From Vanilla planifolia (taxonomy: Eukaryota > Streptophyta > Magnoliopsida > Asparagales > Orchidaceae), in the NCBI GenBank assembly GCA_023846275.1, contig CM043872.1:25963670-26027669 (forward strand): a DNA stretch of 64,000 bases, read 5' to 3'. The notes below the pieces were generated by a model that saw only the letters and a program-made list of their open reading frames with translations, was not told where the DNA came from and searched no databases. Made by a program: the position numbers and the translations under genes. The first letter of the stretch is position 1. Each line of letters begins with the position of its first letter. Shown here piece after piece: positions 1-12,339 of this stretch.

Positions 1-113
1 AACACAGTGGTTTTGGATTGGGATTCGAAAGGATGATCCTTTTTGCTACCGGCATTGATAACATCAGAGATGTGATCCCCTTCCCTCGGTTTCCAGGAAG
101 AGCAGATCTCTGA
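1..113 (+). CDS. Asparaginyl-tRNA synthetase, C-terminal end (partial)
   Basis: The first complete codon is at 3 and the frame runs to the TGA at 111-113, giving 36 residues. They contain [16 protein letters not shown] and the tail [18 protein letters not shown]. The GFGLGxER stretch is motif 3 of class IIb aminoacyl-tRNA synthetases, whose Arg contacts ATP, and the IRDVIPFPR ending is typical of plant AsnRS. The enzyme charges tRNA-Asn with asparagine. The PGRADL ending looks to me more like the cytosolic plant form than the organellar one, but that is from memory. The rest of the gene lies upstream of the window, so this is a terminal exon or part of one. It converges with the acyl-CoA synthetase remnant that ends at 3003 on the other strand. 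Confidence 0.85.
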   Translation, partial: HSGFGLGFERMILFATGIDNIRDVIPFPRFPGRADL

Positions 114-270
114 ACATTTCCTTCTTTCTATACCACCAGAATCTTAACATTCTATTGTTTGGCTCGCTTCTTTAGCTTTATTCAGGTGATTAAAATTATC
201 AGGTCAAGCAATTTGGCTTAGTTTACACAATGACTCAAACCTTTTTCTCCCTATTAACTGCAGCTACGTA

Positions 271-556
271 ACTCATTTTGCAGTTAGTTCATATTTATTA
301 TTTCACTTTTACTGTAATTTAGTGCAAGCATTTTGCAATGTTTATGGAACTCTTTTTTGATTTTTCTTGCTTGTTTGATCATTTTAACACATCTGAAGTT
401 GGTAAATGCAATGTTTAACTCATTTGCAGTTAGTTTATATTTATTATTTCACTTATACTGCAAGCATTTTGCAATGTTTATGGAACTCTTTGTTGATTTT
501 GCTTGCTTATGTGATCATTTTAGCACATCTGAAGCTGGTAAATGTAATGGTTAACT
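271..556. repeat. Two-copy tandem duplication in AsnRS 3' flank
   Basis: Positions 271-417 and 418-556 are near-identical direct repeats of about 147 and 139 bp. Both carry the string gcaagcattttgcaatgttt and end near cacatctgaag. The second copy lacks about 9 bp (aatttagtg). The pair lies 160-440 bp beyond the AsnRS stop codon, so it is either in the 3' UTR or just after it. Short open frames over it reflect only the repeat. Confidence 0.8.
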
Positions 557-639
557 CTAGGGATTTATTTTTTGTTATTCTGATGTTCTAAATAGTTTGT
601 CATTTGTTTATAAATCAACAATTTTATTTACTTTTCTAG

Positions 640-3002
640 AAATGCTAATAACCATCGCTGAATTTAGCTCAATTCAGTGCTCTTTAATCTAATTTTTTAA
701 ATGAGATTGTGTACTGATTATTTTGATTTTGTTTTTTATATCTTTATTTTATTTTAAATATGATCTTTTTGGTTATAATTTAGTGAATATTATAGTGTTT
801 TGATCACATATTCTATCATCACCAGCTTTAGTGTATTTTGTTTTAATTATCAAAATAAATAAACAATGTTAGACAGCTCTGTATTATTAGAGATAACTGA
901 AAAGACAAAAAAAAAAAACTAATTTGCTTAATATAACACCCACAATTGAAGAATATAAAGTTATAATATAATAAACCATAAGAAATTATATAATACAATG
1001 TTTATCTTGAATATTTTATTTGATAATATTAGAAATAATATACTTTATCAAAAATAGTGTAGTATGTATAAGCTAATCAACCAATTATTTGGATACCATT
1101 GATATATTGTAGTAGTAATGAAATCTTCATCTTAATATTATAAAAGTAACATATAAATCATAGATATTATGAAACTCTTTTTTTTTTAATGGTTTTGTAT
1201 TGCTCCAACGTTGTACATGTTTATGGACTTCTTATTTCTTAGGTGAGATTTGAGATTAGAGATTAATGATTAAATTTAAAAATTAAAAATTATAAGTAAA
1301 ATAATTTATCAAAAATGAGATAATATTTATATGTCAATCATTCAAAAATTCAATAAATAATTAAATTTAATTTTATCTAATTTTTTAAATGAGATTGTAT
1401 TTTGATTATCTAATCATATATTATATTATCATCAATTTTAATGTATTTTATTGTAATTATCAAAACTAATAAAAATGTTAGATGGTTCGATATTATACCA
1501 TTAGAGATAACTGAAATGACAAAAATTGTTTAATAGAACACCCACATTTTAAATATAAAAACTAAAATTTCTAGAACTAATTTTCACATTATCTTTGCTC
1601 AAAATGAACCATTAGAAATTATATAATACAATATTATTTATTTCAAATATTTTATTTGATAATATTAAAAATAATATAATTTATCTAAAATGAGGTAAAA
1701 GGTATAAGTTTATGGACTCTCTAATCCCTAAGTGAGAATTAGAAATAGAGATTAAAGTTTAGAAATTAAATAATTTATTTAAAATGAGACAATATGTATA
1801 TATCAATCACCCAAATGAAATCTATTACAAATTCAATCAATCACTAAATTTAGCCTAATCTAATTTTTCAAATAAGATCGTGTTCTGATTATTTGATCGC
1901 ATATTGTATTATCACCAACTTTAATGTATTTTACTTTAATTATCAAAACAAATAAAAAATGTTAACCAGCTACGTATCATATCATTAGAGACAACTAAAA
2001 TGACAAAAAAAAGCTAATTTGCTTAAAAGAACATCAACAAATGAAGCAGAAAAAGCTATAATTTCTAGAGCTAATTTTAATATTATGCTTGCTCAAACGA
2101 ATCACTAGACATTATATAAAACAATATTATTTATTTCTAATATTTTATTTGATAATATTAGAAATAATACAATTTTTTTAAATGGGGTAATAGGTATATG
2201 CCAATCACTCAATTATTTGGATAGCATTGACATGTTGTAGTACTAATGAAATCTACATCTTAACATTATGAAAACAACATGCAAACAATATATATTATGA
2301 AACTCAATCTTTTTTTTTTTAATGATTTTGCTACTCCAACAATACAAGATTATGGACTCCCTAATCCCTAGGTGAGATTTGAGATTAGGGATTAAAGATT
2401 AAAAATTAAAACTTAGAAATTAAAGATTAGAAATAAGACAATTTATCTAAAATGAGATAATATGAATATTTCAATCACCAAAGGAAATCTTTTACAAATT
2501 CAATCGATTGAGTTTAGCTCAATCTAATTTTTCAAATGAGATAGTGTTTTGATTATTTGATCACATATTGTATCATCACCAACTTTAGTGTATTTTATTT
2601 TAATTATCAAAATAAATAAAAAATGTTAAGACAACTCTCTATTATACCATACTATTAGGGATAACTAAAATGACAAAAAAAACCTAATTTTCTTAATAGA
2701 ATACCCACAATTGAAGCAAAGAGTTAATTTCCATATTATGCTTGCTCAAATGAACCACTAGAAATTATATAATAAAATATCATTTATCTCAAATATTTTA
2801 TCTGATAATATCAGAAATAATACAATTTATTTAAAATGGGGCAATATATCTATGTGTCAATCACCCAGTTATTTGGATAGCATTAATATATTATAGTAGT
2901 AATGAAATCTACATCTTAGTATTATTATAAAAACAACAGACAAACATTAGTAGATACCATGAAACTTACCTGTTTTTTGAAGATTTTGCTGCTGCTCCAA
3001 CG
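640..3002. repeat. Four-copy degenerate tandem array (~0.5-0.7 kb units)
   Basis: A conserved block (atgagattgt-like start, then tgatcacatattgtatcatc, caccaactttagtgtatttt, ataactgaaatgacaaaaa and gaaattatataata) recurs with anchors at about 701, 1389, 1872 and 2536. Spacings are therefore 688, 483 and 664 bp. The second copy lacks the ~180 bp part that holds ggatagcattgatatattg. The full unit runs from tatggactccctaatccc to gctccaacgtt. Unit ends fall near 1211, 2335 and 3003, and the last lies against the stop codon of the LACS remnant. Copies are diverged by substitutions and small indels, so the array is not recent. I see no transposon protein in it. Confidence 0.75.
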
Positions 3003-3690
3003 TTAAAGAAATGAGCTCAGTTGAGTAGGCTCAGATCTCTCTATTTCTTCATACATGTCTCTGATTTTTGTTTCATAAAAGGCTTTTACCTGAGGCCTCT
3101 TTATCTATGGAAGAAACATAGACAGACAACAATAGTCAGTCCTTCGTATGCAAATGCCTTAAGAAACAACAATACTATTCTAAAAATTGTAGGACATCTT
3201 GCCTTGAATGTTGGGGTGAGAAGGCCATTTTCCATGGTGAAGGGCTCCAATACGAGGGTGACAGCTTTTACAACTTCAAATCCTCTAAGCTATAGAAAAA
3301 TGGATGACAAAAACATTTGCCCACTGATGATTCTATAAAACAACCAACAAAGCATTATAAAAACTCACTTGGGCTTCCTTTGCTGCATCATCCATCTCAG
3401 TAAGCACAGCAGCTCTTGCTTTTGGATCATGACAGAGTTCTGCGACAAGTACAGGGTTTTGGCTTATTGTTGATATATCCTATTCTCAATCAGTTTACTT
3501 CAAAGGTTGGCAAACTTCTTTCATGATTGCAACGAGATGAAAATTTGGTTTGACAAGAACAAGAGAGCAAGACCTGAAATGATCACCTGAATTCCTTCGG
3601 ATGAAGCTGTCACCTGCTACTAGGAATGACTTGAAGCTGTCACCTGCATTGAAGCAGAAGTTCAGAAATCCATGCTTTTAATTAATGGAA

Positions 3691-3714
3691 ATGATGATGA
3701 TGATGATGATGATG
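3691..3714. repeat. (ATG)8 microsatellite
   Basis: Eight perfect ATG trinucleotides lie in the intron between the 3749-3852 and 3587-3643 exon pieces of the LACS remnant. On the minus strand they read as a run of CAT. Confidence 0.95.
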
Positions 3715-3852
3715 CTTAAAGCAGATAACAAAAAATTAAATAGCTTACCATAAACGTAGCACTGGGAAATAAATTTGCACTGGGCATACACATTTTCTAT
3801 CTTCTTGGGAGCTATGTATTCCCCTTGAGCCAATTTAAAAATGTTCTTTTTC

Positions 3853-6800
3853 CTACAATTTAAAAAGTGATAAACACATTGCAATCAGACAGTCATTTAT
3901 TATGATCCAAACGGAAGCTATTTTACTTTTATAGAGCACTAAATGTGAACTTCATAAAATGGGAAAATAAATGAGAAAGAAAAGATTTGGAAGAACAAAG
4001 TAAAATAACAAAGACTACAACAAAACAAATAATAAGAGAGAAGTGGGGAAGATTGGGAGGCTGGTCAATTTTAGAAAGAAGCTGATGAAGTACAGGAAGG
4101 GGAATTTGCAGAGGTGGTTGGTGAAAAATGCAACGTATTGGAGGAAGGAGGAAGACTTGGTGGAGAAATGGGAGCATGAGGAGATCATGGGAAGTAGAGG
4201 TTAATAAAAAAACAAACAGAGATGTGCACGGTATGAAGAGAAACATAATGTAAAAACAGAAAAATAAAATAAAACAAGAGAAGAGAAAAAAGAGACGAGG
4301 AATAAAAGAAGAAAGGAACCAGGTCACCATCCCTCTACCACACTAGTGATGTTAGACTCGATCAGAGAAGCTGTTTGAACTTGCATCTCCATCACCATGC
4401 TAACCACAGGGCAACATCCTCTTGCTAAGTTAAAAATTCTCTATACATCTCTAAATGGGTACTTCAGAAGTGCATTTGTGAAATATTTGACTGATTTGGA
4501 TATTACTCTTGTTTATTTTTTGTAATTTTTAATGTATTTATTCTTTATCTTTTGTAAAAACCTATTGAATTTTTTGGCATTAGTTTGATTTTATTGAGTT
4601 ATCTTAGGAATTGTATTCTAGAAGCAAATTTAGTGCACTTTTATATTTCAATAGTACTGGATTTTTTTTAACACTTTGTTGTGTTTTTAATTGATCATTA
4701 GTTTTGTATATATAAATTGAAATTTATAACATTATTTTTGAAATTATTTTTATATAAAATAAGTTTTTTTTGGTAATATGGAGATATTACATTTGTAAAA
4801 TAAAACTGCAATTTAAAAATATGTACATACTTTTTAGCTTTAAACTTATACTTATTAATTTACATGCACATTTAAAAGTGTAAGTAGCAATCTTAATTTC
4901 ATTAATTACATATGTATTCACTTTATTATTGTTTCACTATTTTTTTAAATAAGAATATTCAATGTATTAATGAAGCATATTGTATAAGTATAATTCATAG
5001 ATTCTTGTTTTGTACATTATTTGTATACTTTAAAGTTAAAATAGAGTATCATTTCTTTTAATTCACTTTTTGTGTTTGAAAGGATGTCATATATTATGCT
5101 ATTTTTTAAATATGGAGAACTATACACTCCATTAAAATTACACCATCAAATAACTCTTATTTAAAATTGAAATTTATAACATTACTTTGAAATTATTTTT
5201 ATATAGAGTGAGTTTTGTGTAATATAGAGATATCACACTTGTATATTACAACTATAATATAAAAGTATGTATATAAATTTATACATAAAGTTTTGCATAT
5301 ACAAATTGAAATTTATAGTATTAATTTCGAAATTATTTTTATATAATTAAGTTTTATGTAATATAGAGATATTACACATGTATATTATAACTAAAATTTA
5401 AAAGCATGTACATAACAAGTGCACTTTTTAGGTTTAAAATTATAACTGTTAATTTATATGCATATTTAAAAGTGTAAGTTGCAATCTTAAATTCATTAAT
5501 TATATGTATATTCATTTTATTATTGTTTCACTTCATAGATTCTTCTTTTTACATTATTTGTATACTTTGAAGTTAAACATGGTATCATTTTTTCTAATTT
5601 ACTTTTTTGGCTTGAAACGATGTCATACATTATACTATTTTTTAAATATGAAGAATTATACACTCCATAATAGCTACATGATCAAATAACTCTTATTTAA
5701 AATAATCACATGCTTGTATAAATTTGTTGCTTTTCTTAGGGCATATTATGTAAATTTTTTTGTTTTCTTCATTTCTTCATGTTTATGTTGTTCTTCCAAA
5801 TGTAATGTGATAATTTGTGAAGATGCTGATCACTTTGATTTATAATACTTATGAATTCATTTTTTTTAATGGATAGTATTCCATATCCATAATGTTTTAT
5901 TGAAAATTGTTGATCATTTTTAACAATCTTATACATTTGCTAAGCATTTGTGGTAGTACAAACAATCTTTTCAATCATATTCCACTTTGTTTCCAAACTC
6001 ATGTAAATTGAAATATTTAAACATGTATTATATGCAACAAAGCGCATTCTATGACCTTGAGCAACTAGCCTTGAGGGGCTAGTTTCTGGAGACTAGGTAA
6101 GGGATGCTAGTATTTTTCATCAAGTGTGATTTGGGGTAATAAAGATTTAATAAATGAAATTTTGTATCTTTAAATCTCATTTACATTTATAAAAAATCAA
6201 TCAAGAATCAAAATTACAAAGGCACACTCATAGCATATATATTTGAAAAAGATTTCCAAGCTCAAAAAGCAGTCTATGAGTCTTATGGTTTTTAGAATTA
6301 GACATGATGGACAAGATTGAGAAGTTCTTAGTGTATTGTGAGATACACTTGATATGTTTCAAACTTTGCAATTCTAAGGAACTTCAAAATCCTTTTAATT
6401 TCAAAGGAGAGAGTAAGAAATGCTTCTTTTTGAATTGCCATGATATGACTATTCTTCAATGAAGATAATCATACTAGGCAATTATGTACAATTGTGACTA
6501 TCAATCTAAGTTTGAGATTAACCATGCGTATATATCAATCAAGCCCTTAAAAGGCCTCTAAATCTAATTGCTAAGGCATTAGCACTAAAATTGCAAGAGG
6601 CTTTATAAGCAACATGTGAAAGCAAAGTAAAATATTCAAATCAAAATGAAGTATGGCCAAGGCTTAAGTTCATCATTGAATTAAGTCTCTCTACTCTTCT
6701 AACTTTTTATTTACTCACAACAAGTCAAAATAATTTCAATCCAAAATCAAATTAAGGACATGGATTAAGTCTTATACCCAACTTTGAGCTAAGGATCAAT

Positions 6801-9800
6801 GACAACAAAGAGCAGGAGAAATTCCTGCAATGGGATTTGAGATGGAAGGGGATGATAAAGAGGATGATGGCATAGTGGAAATAAATTTAAATCACTATTT
6901 GAATATCTTTGTATTTCTACCCAGAGGAACCTAAATAGCAACTTTAGGATGTGCATGTATGTACTATAATAAACCACAATTTTTGAAAGAAAAATACCAA
7001 GTTAAAAGATTTCCTTTTCATTCTATATTAAAGTTTTAAATATATTACAATACTAAGTCTCGATTCAAAGTAAAATGACAAAAATATGATTCCTAATAAA
7101 AATATGCAAAAATAATAAAAGATGTAAATAAAGATGAAAATACCATGAGGGTCTTAACTATTGACCCATTATAACCCACAACGAAGTAAAAAGTGCAATG
7201 AATTGGGCAAAAGCTAAAAAAAAGTGCTATGCCCATCATAGGCAAAATTGGCCATTTTGTATTTTAGGCTCTATTGGATCTATCTAATATACATGATGTA
7301 CCAAATCAATCATTGAAATGTTAACTGCAGATTTTGTCAAAACATGATCAATTCAAAACATTATTAATGCCATAAGAAACCAATTTTAAATTAGAATTCT
7401 AAAAAGGTTCTTTGAACAAGAAAACCTAATTATCTTAACAATCACAGGTTAAGAGTCTAAAATGAATCATCTCTTAAAAATAATGCTATAAGATCTTGAT
7501 CAAAATCACTCTCTAACCCCAACTATCCTATTTGCACACAAATTATCATATTAACTTTGCATATAATTATTGCAATTAAATTGTTGTAGTCTTGATTAAA
7601 GATTTGAGTTGATTTCAAAATGGTAATTAGCATGTCTTACCTCATATTAGGAGTGGTGAAACTCAAATCAAAAGCTAATACTAGCATATTAGCCTTAAAA
7701 ATAAAGATGTGTGTGTGGAGGTCAATATTTAATGATTAAAGATGAGGTATCATAAGTAATTGAGAAAGTATTCCTCGATAAACAAAAGGGAGTTCTCTCA
7801 TTCTCATAATAAAAACATGTGAAGTTGAAGGATATTAAGGCTCGAGGGAGTACTAGCAAATGCAAGAAATTTTGAGATTAACACCTAGATGCCTATGATT
7901 GTTAGCTTGAGAGTTGGTCATTGTTGGTGAAATTTGACAAATGTGATGGCAAACTCATGAATGTTGAACCATGTTGCTGTAAATAATGGCAAGGTGTCCC
8001 CACTCCTTGGGGGTTCATGCTCCTACCCAAGGTCTTCTCATAAAAGAGGAACTAGAAAGCACCTTTTATTTATGAGTGTCAGAATCTCTCTCATTAAGCA
8101 GTTCCCAAATCTATTTATTAAGTTAAAGAATATGACCTTAATAATATTTGTAAACTTTGTTTGATTTCTAGTGAAGCAACTAGCTCACTTAGTGACCACC
8201 TAATTCTAAAGGCATAATGTCAACATGGTCCCCTTTCCCTCCCCTTTTCTTCTTTTTTATTACTCCTTTTCTAGGATTTCTTGATTAAGATTTTAGTTTT
8301 ATATTTCTTCCAACCCCAAAAAAAATCAATAGCAAATAATCCAAAGACACTATAAATCACACCTAAGATTCTCTTCATTATGATTTTCTCAAATTACCAT
8401 AACAAAATTTCCACAATTACAAACCTCTTGTACTTGTCAACCAATTCTATGTTGTGGTGACTTTAAAAAACATAGAGTTGATGGTTTCTTGATAAGACGA
8501 TGAATTTCTATGCATTCATATTCCTCTATTGCCTACTGGATTCTTTCTTTATTTTTCTCTACAAGAAGGAATTAAGTTGGTAGAGGTTTATGATGGATCA
8601 ATTGTAATCATATATGAGTTAAATAAAAAATTCAATTGGCTTGGCCAAGGAGGAACAAAACGACATCTTAGATTGCTAAAATCAGGAACTTTCAACCATC
8701 CAAAGATACAGTGGAAGAATAGGCTCGAAGTCTAAGAACATAAGATATAAAGGAAGAGTGAAACAAAGTAATCTAATTTGTTCAACACCAAAGATATGAA
8801 TTTGAAGACAACACCCTTTTTAGTTGGGAGAGTTTAACACGTAAATAAACAACAAAGAAATAATTTATTGTTTGTTTCCCAAGGGACAACTGTAGGTATG
8901 TTAAATAAGTTTTGTTCCATGAGTAATCAGGAAATCGTTATATAGTTTGAATCTCAATGTCAGGTGTACTGCTGCAGGAAAGTTGCATCCAAATCTGCTA
9001 GCTAAAGTGCAGCTTTAGAAGAAGCTCAGATATAAACAGACATGGAGTTCTTTCTCAGTCAGTCGTGAGTAAAAAGCCTACAATTGTCCTGTTTCTAGGG
9101 TAAACAGAGGTCATTATATGGTTTGAATCCAATATGCATGAGATTCTTTAACTAAGTTCTATGTAAATGATTGTAAAATAAATAATAAAAAATTGTTACG
9201 TTTCAAAAATATACCATTCCTATTAGGCTAGGAATCTTATGAGCTTATATTGACTACTGAAAAAAGCAGCAGGAAAGCCCAAACTAACATTGGATCCAAT
9301 ATATGCCACTATGAATCACTGAAAAAGAGCTTGGTACAACTTATTTGGCAAAATATCACCTAAAGAACCAACACAACAGATACTTAAAAAATCTAAATCC
9401 CACTGAACAGAAAAGAAATTATATTAGCCTGCACAGATAGTTCAGCTATCTACGACACTCAACATTACTTTATGATTCCAGCTTATTACTAAAAGAAAAA
9501 TCTTGCAATAAGGAACGTTACATACAAAATATGTACGACTTCTATACATAGCATACGTTAAGAGACATTGACGTGTTGATACTTCATTATCATATACCTA
9601 ACTCTAATCATGATGGCTTAGACTTTGCTTCTTTCATTTGATGCCCTTCAGTACTTAAGCAATAAGTTAGGAGACAAGAAATTCCCTAGATTTAAAGCAC
9701 ACATTTTTCTTCATATGCAAGTTTCGAGTGCCAAAATTATTAACTCTTTCCCCTGGTAAATCATAAAGAAAGAATTTCAACAATGTCACTTACAACTACG

Positions 9801-10575
9801 AGCCTTAACTTCACTAAGTTGGGACTACTAAATGGATCTTTTGATACCATTGCTCTCTATCCACAAATAGGTCATCTTTTACTATCTAAAACATGCCAAA
9901 TATCTTCTAAGTATCTTTTCTAGTATTGTTTGATTTTTCTTTTTCCTTAATTACATAAGAAAATTACAATAACTCATTTTTGTTTATAGAACTGTTAAAT
10001 AGTCTTCATTTAAAATATCTACAAAATTTTAGCCGATTCTTCAGAAACTTGTCTTCAATCAATGTTGTACCAATTTTCTCGAATATGCACTTATTTATAA
10101 TTGTATATTTTCAATTAAATCTACTTTCCTATCTCATTGTTTTCATTCTTAAAAAAAATCTACTTGTATTTTTTTATATCATTTCCCAATATTAACACTC
10201 AATAACATATAATATTATTGGTCTCACTTGATTTATAAAACTTTAGTGGGATGTGCCGATTACATAATTTATAAAACTAAAAGCTCTTTATTTCACTCAA
10301 GTTGTTTAGGTCAAGATAATCACAACCCCATCAATATTATGAAAAATAATTGAATGCATATTCAAAAAAGTCATCTTAAAAAATTTGATAGACTATTTAA
10401 CATATCTAGTCCAAACCATTTATCAAATGGATGACCAATTATACGTTCACAAGTTCTTTAAATAAATTATAAGTTCATAATTTACTTTTGATTGAAGATG
10501 AAAAGCTATACTTTAAGTGCAAAAAATATTACGTTGATAGTTTATTTGCAAATAAGTAATGCATGTTCACCTTAC
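3853..10575 (-). other. 6.7-kb intron of the LACS remnant
   Basis: Donor GTAAGG (10575 downward) and acceptor TTGTAG (ending at 3853) bound this AT-rich intron. A split Lys codon joins IID to KKNIFK across it. Inside are a purine-rich stretch at 3930-4330, a duplicated block at 4700-5705, and scattered short frames (for example 8529-8735) that match nothing I know. I see no complete mobile element or nested gene. Confidence 0.55.
4700..5705. repeat. Tandem duplication with partial middle copy, intronic
   Basis: The block starting aaattgaaatttataacatt at about 4710 continues through gcacatttaaaagtgtaag to actccattaaaattacacc near 5150. It recurs from about 5290 to 5705 with the same order of landmarks. 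A truncated third copy lies between, at about 5165-5285. The copies are clearly diverged. It is non-coding AT-rich DNA within the large LACS intron. Confidence 0.65.
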
Positions 10576-10861
10576 TTATCAATGATTTTTAAACTTCCTC
10601 TAGGTAACCATTGACCAATATCTCCAATATGTAGCCATCCATCTTCATCAATAATCTCATTCCTATACATATTTTTTTGTCTTGAGATATCTAAATTTAA
10701 GTGCAATTTGAATTTAGTAATGAGCAAAATCAATAAAGTTTGCACTTCATCTTTGTAGTAACCTTTGAACACTATAGGTCCCCTAACACAAATTTCACCA
10801 TGAGGATAAGGATGATCTTCATAGGAATAGTTCATTTCAGGAACATCAACAAGTTTGATTT

Positions 10862-12339
10862 ATGCATACAGAAAAAGAAATGCATAAGACATTTACAAGA
10901 CGACATAACATATAATCCAAATAACATTAAAAAAATATAGGAATTCCCATACAAAATATGTAAATTGGTTCATTAAAAATAAAAACTAACTATAAAAAAA
11001 TATGCAAAAATCATTAAAAAAAATTAAACCTCCTAATATAGGAGACTACATTCCCAAATTAAGACATATCAAGTTCAACTACTAATCATTACTATAGAGA
11101 ATTTTAAAATTTCTTTTTGTTAAATTCTTGTACCCTTACCATAATTAACAATCTCCAAAATATAACATAGGCTTTGTTGTTTACCCTCTTTTTGCAAGCC
11201 ATATGATAGAACATACTCACAAGCAAAAAAAAAAAAATATGAAAAGAACATTATTTAAAGATTAAATAACTTAATCTAGACACCCTTGGGGATTATATTC
11301 CCTAGGTTTGGGGCATATAAAGTTCATTTAGAATAAAAGAAGTGCATTTAGTGGTGTTTTGACCTATTTGATCAGGATTTTAAATTGGTATGACTCCATA
11401 GGTTGTGATGCATCCTTGTTTTCCCACTTTAGAGATGGGGCCTGCCATCTTGCTAAAAAATTTAACAAATTGAATTTTTTATTCCTCTCTTTGTACAATT
11501 ATTACATCTTTAACTTTCTCTCAAAAGGTCAAAAGCATTTTCGCTTTATATTTCTAATTTATATTTCCAATATCATGTCCTAAATGTCGTTAATAAATAA
11601 ATCACTACATTTTGACTACACATTCTAGCAATGACAACCAAAACAAATGAAACTTTTATTATAGGATATTCAAGAGATCTCCAATTGCAACCTTTGAGTG
11701 CCATAATTTTTTCATAATATTTGGTAGAACAAACTCCAATATCTCTATCACTCATAATTTAACAATACTTAATTACTAACAGTTAAAATATGTACAAAAT
11801 TGACTGTCATAAGATTCAAATCTACAAACCAAAACACTTAACTCCAAAGTCATTCACAAACCTTTTCTTTATAATTAACTCTAATTTCATATATAAGTAA
11901 AATGTTATGGGCTTTCACAACACTTAATATTACATTATCTAATAACCATAAAAGTTGTAGCTTATGCACATGGTACTACTAGAACTGATTGTTTAGCTTT
12001 AAGTGTCTAGTAGAATGAATACATATGAAAGAAAATAATTTTCATAAAGTAAAATGTTGTGGACCAAAAGCATACACCACACTTAATAGTTCAACTATAA
12101 TAAAAAGTTTCTTATTTTATGAATTGGGCAACAAAAAGTGATCATTCAATCATAAATGTATAATTATTTGAATATACATGGTAGAAAATGCTTTTCGACA
12201 TGTATATTTCGAAGCATATGTATAGAAACTCTAGTCTATGTATTATTTAAACAATAAAAATAAACAAAAAACTTATACTTGACTAAGAGAACAGAGACAC
12301 CAATTCTCTGAGAATCTAAGCAGAAGGTCAAAAATGACA
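10862..12339. other. AT-rich DNA, no gene recognised
   Basis: Upstream of the first readable LACS exon piece I looked on the minus strand for the preceding LACS regions (the MTSG and GYGMTETSC type motifs) and did not find them. Short frames such as 11573-11755 (-) are not recognisable. Confidence 0.5.

Larger units (their letters stand above)
3003..10861 (-). pseudogene. Peroxisomal-type long-chain acyl-CoA synthetase remnant (LACS6/7-like)
   Basis: Seven minus-strand exon pieces encode the C-terminal third of a LACS6/7-type adenylate-forming enzyme, which activates fatty acids with ATP and CoA before beta-oxidation. They are 10738-10861 (GEICVRGPIVFKGYYKDE), 10576-10662 (GWLHIGDIGQW, LKIID), 3749-3852 ([20 protein letters not shown]), 3587-3643 (GDSFKSFLVA), 3369 to about 3462 (DPKARAAVLTEMDDAAKEAQ), 3203-3289 (LRGFEVVKAVTLVLEPFTME) and 3003-3104 (IKRPQVKAFYE, stop at 3003-3005). 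Against it being active: the first exon piece has AT where the acceptor AG is expected and no GT at its donor; the conserved TGD reads IGD; the Arg after KIID becomes Lys; 3587-3643 carries a deletion and a frame change; no 5' exons are visible. Intron 3105-3202 would use a GC donor. The other junctions read as normal GT-AG. A strongly altered allele, or distant 5' exons, cannot be excluded. Confidence 0.8.

Noticed and set aside
3929..4330. 133-codon hydrophobic minus-strand frame
   Set aside because: It lies inside the LACS intron on a purine-rich tract whose complement gives Phe/Leu/Pro-rich translation. No splice support and no motif, only weak composition bias.
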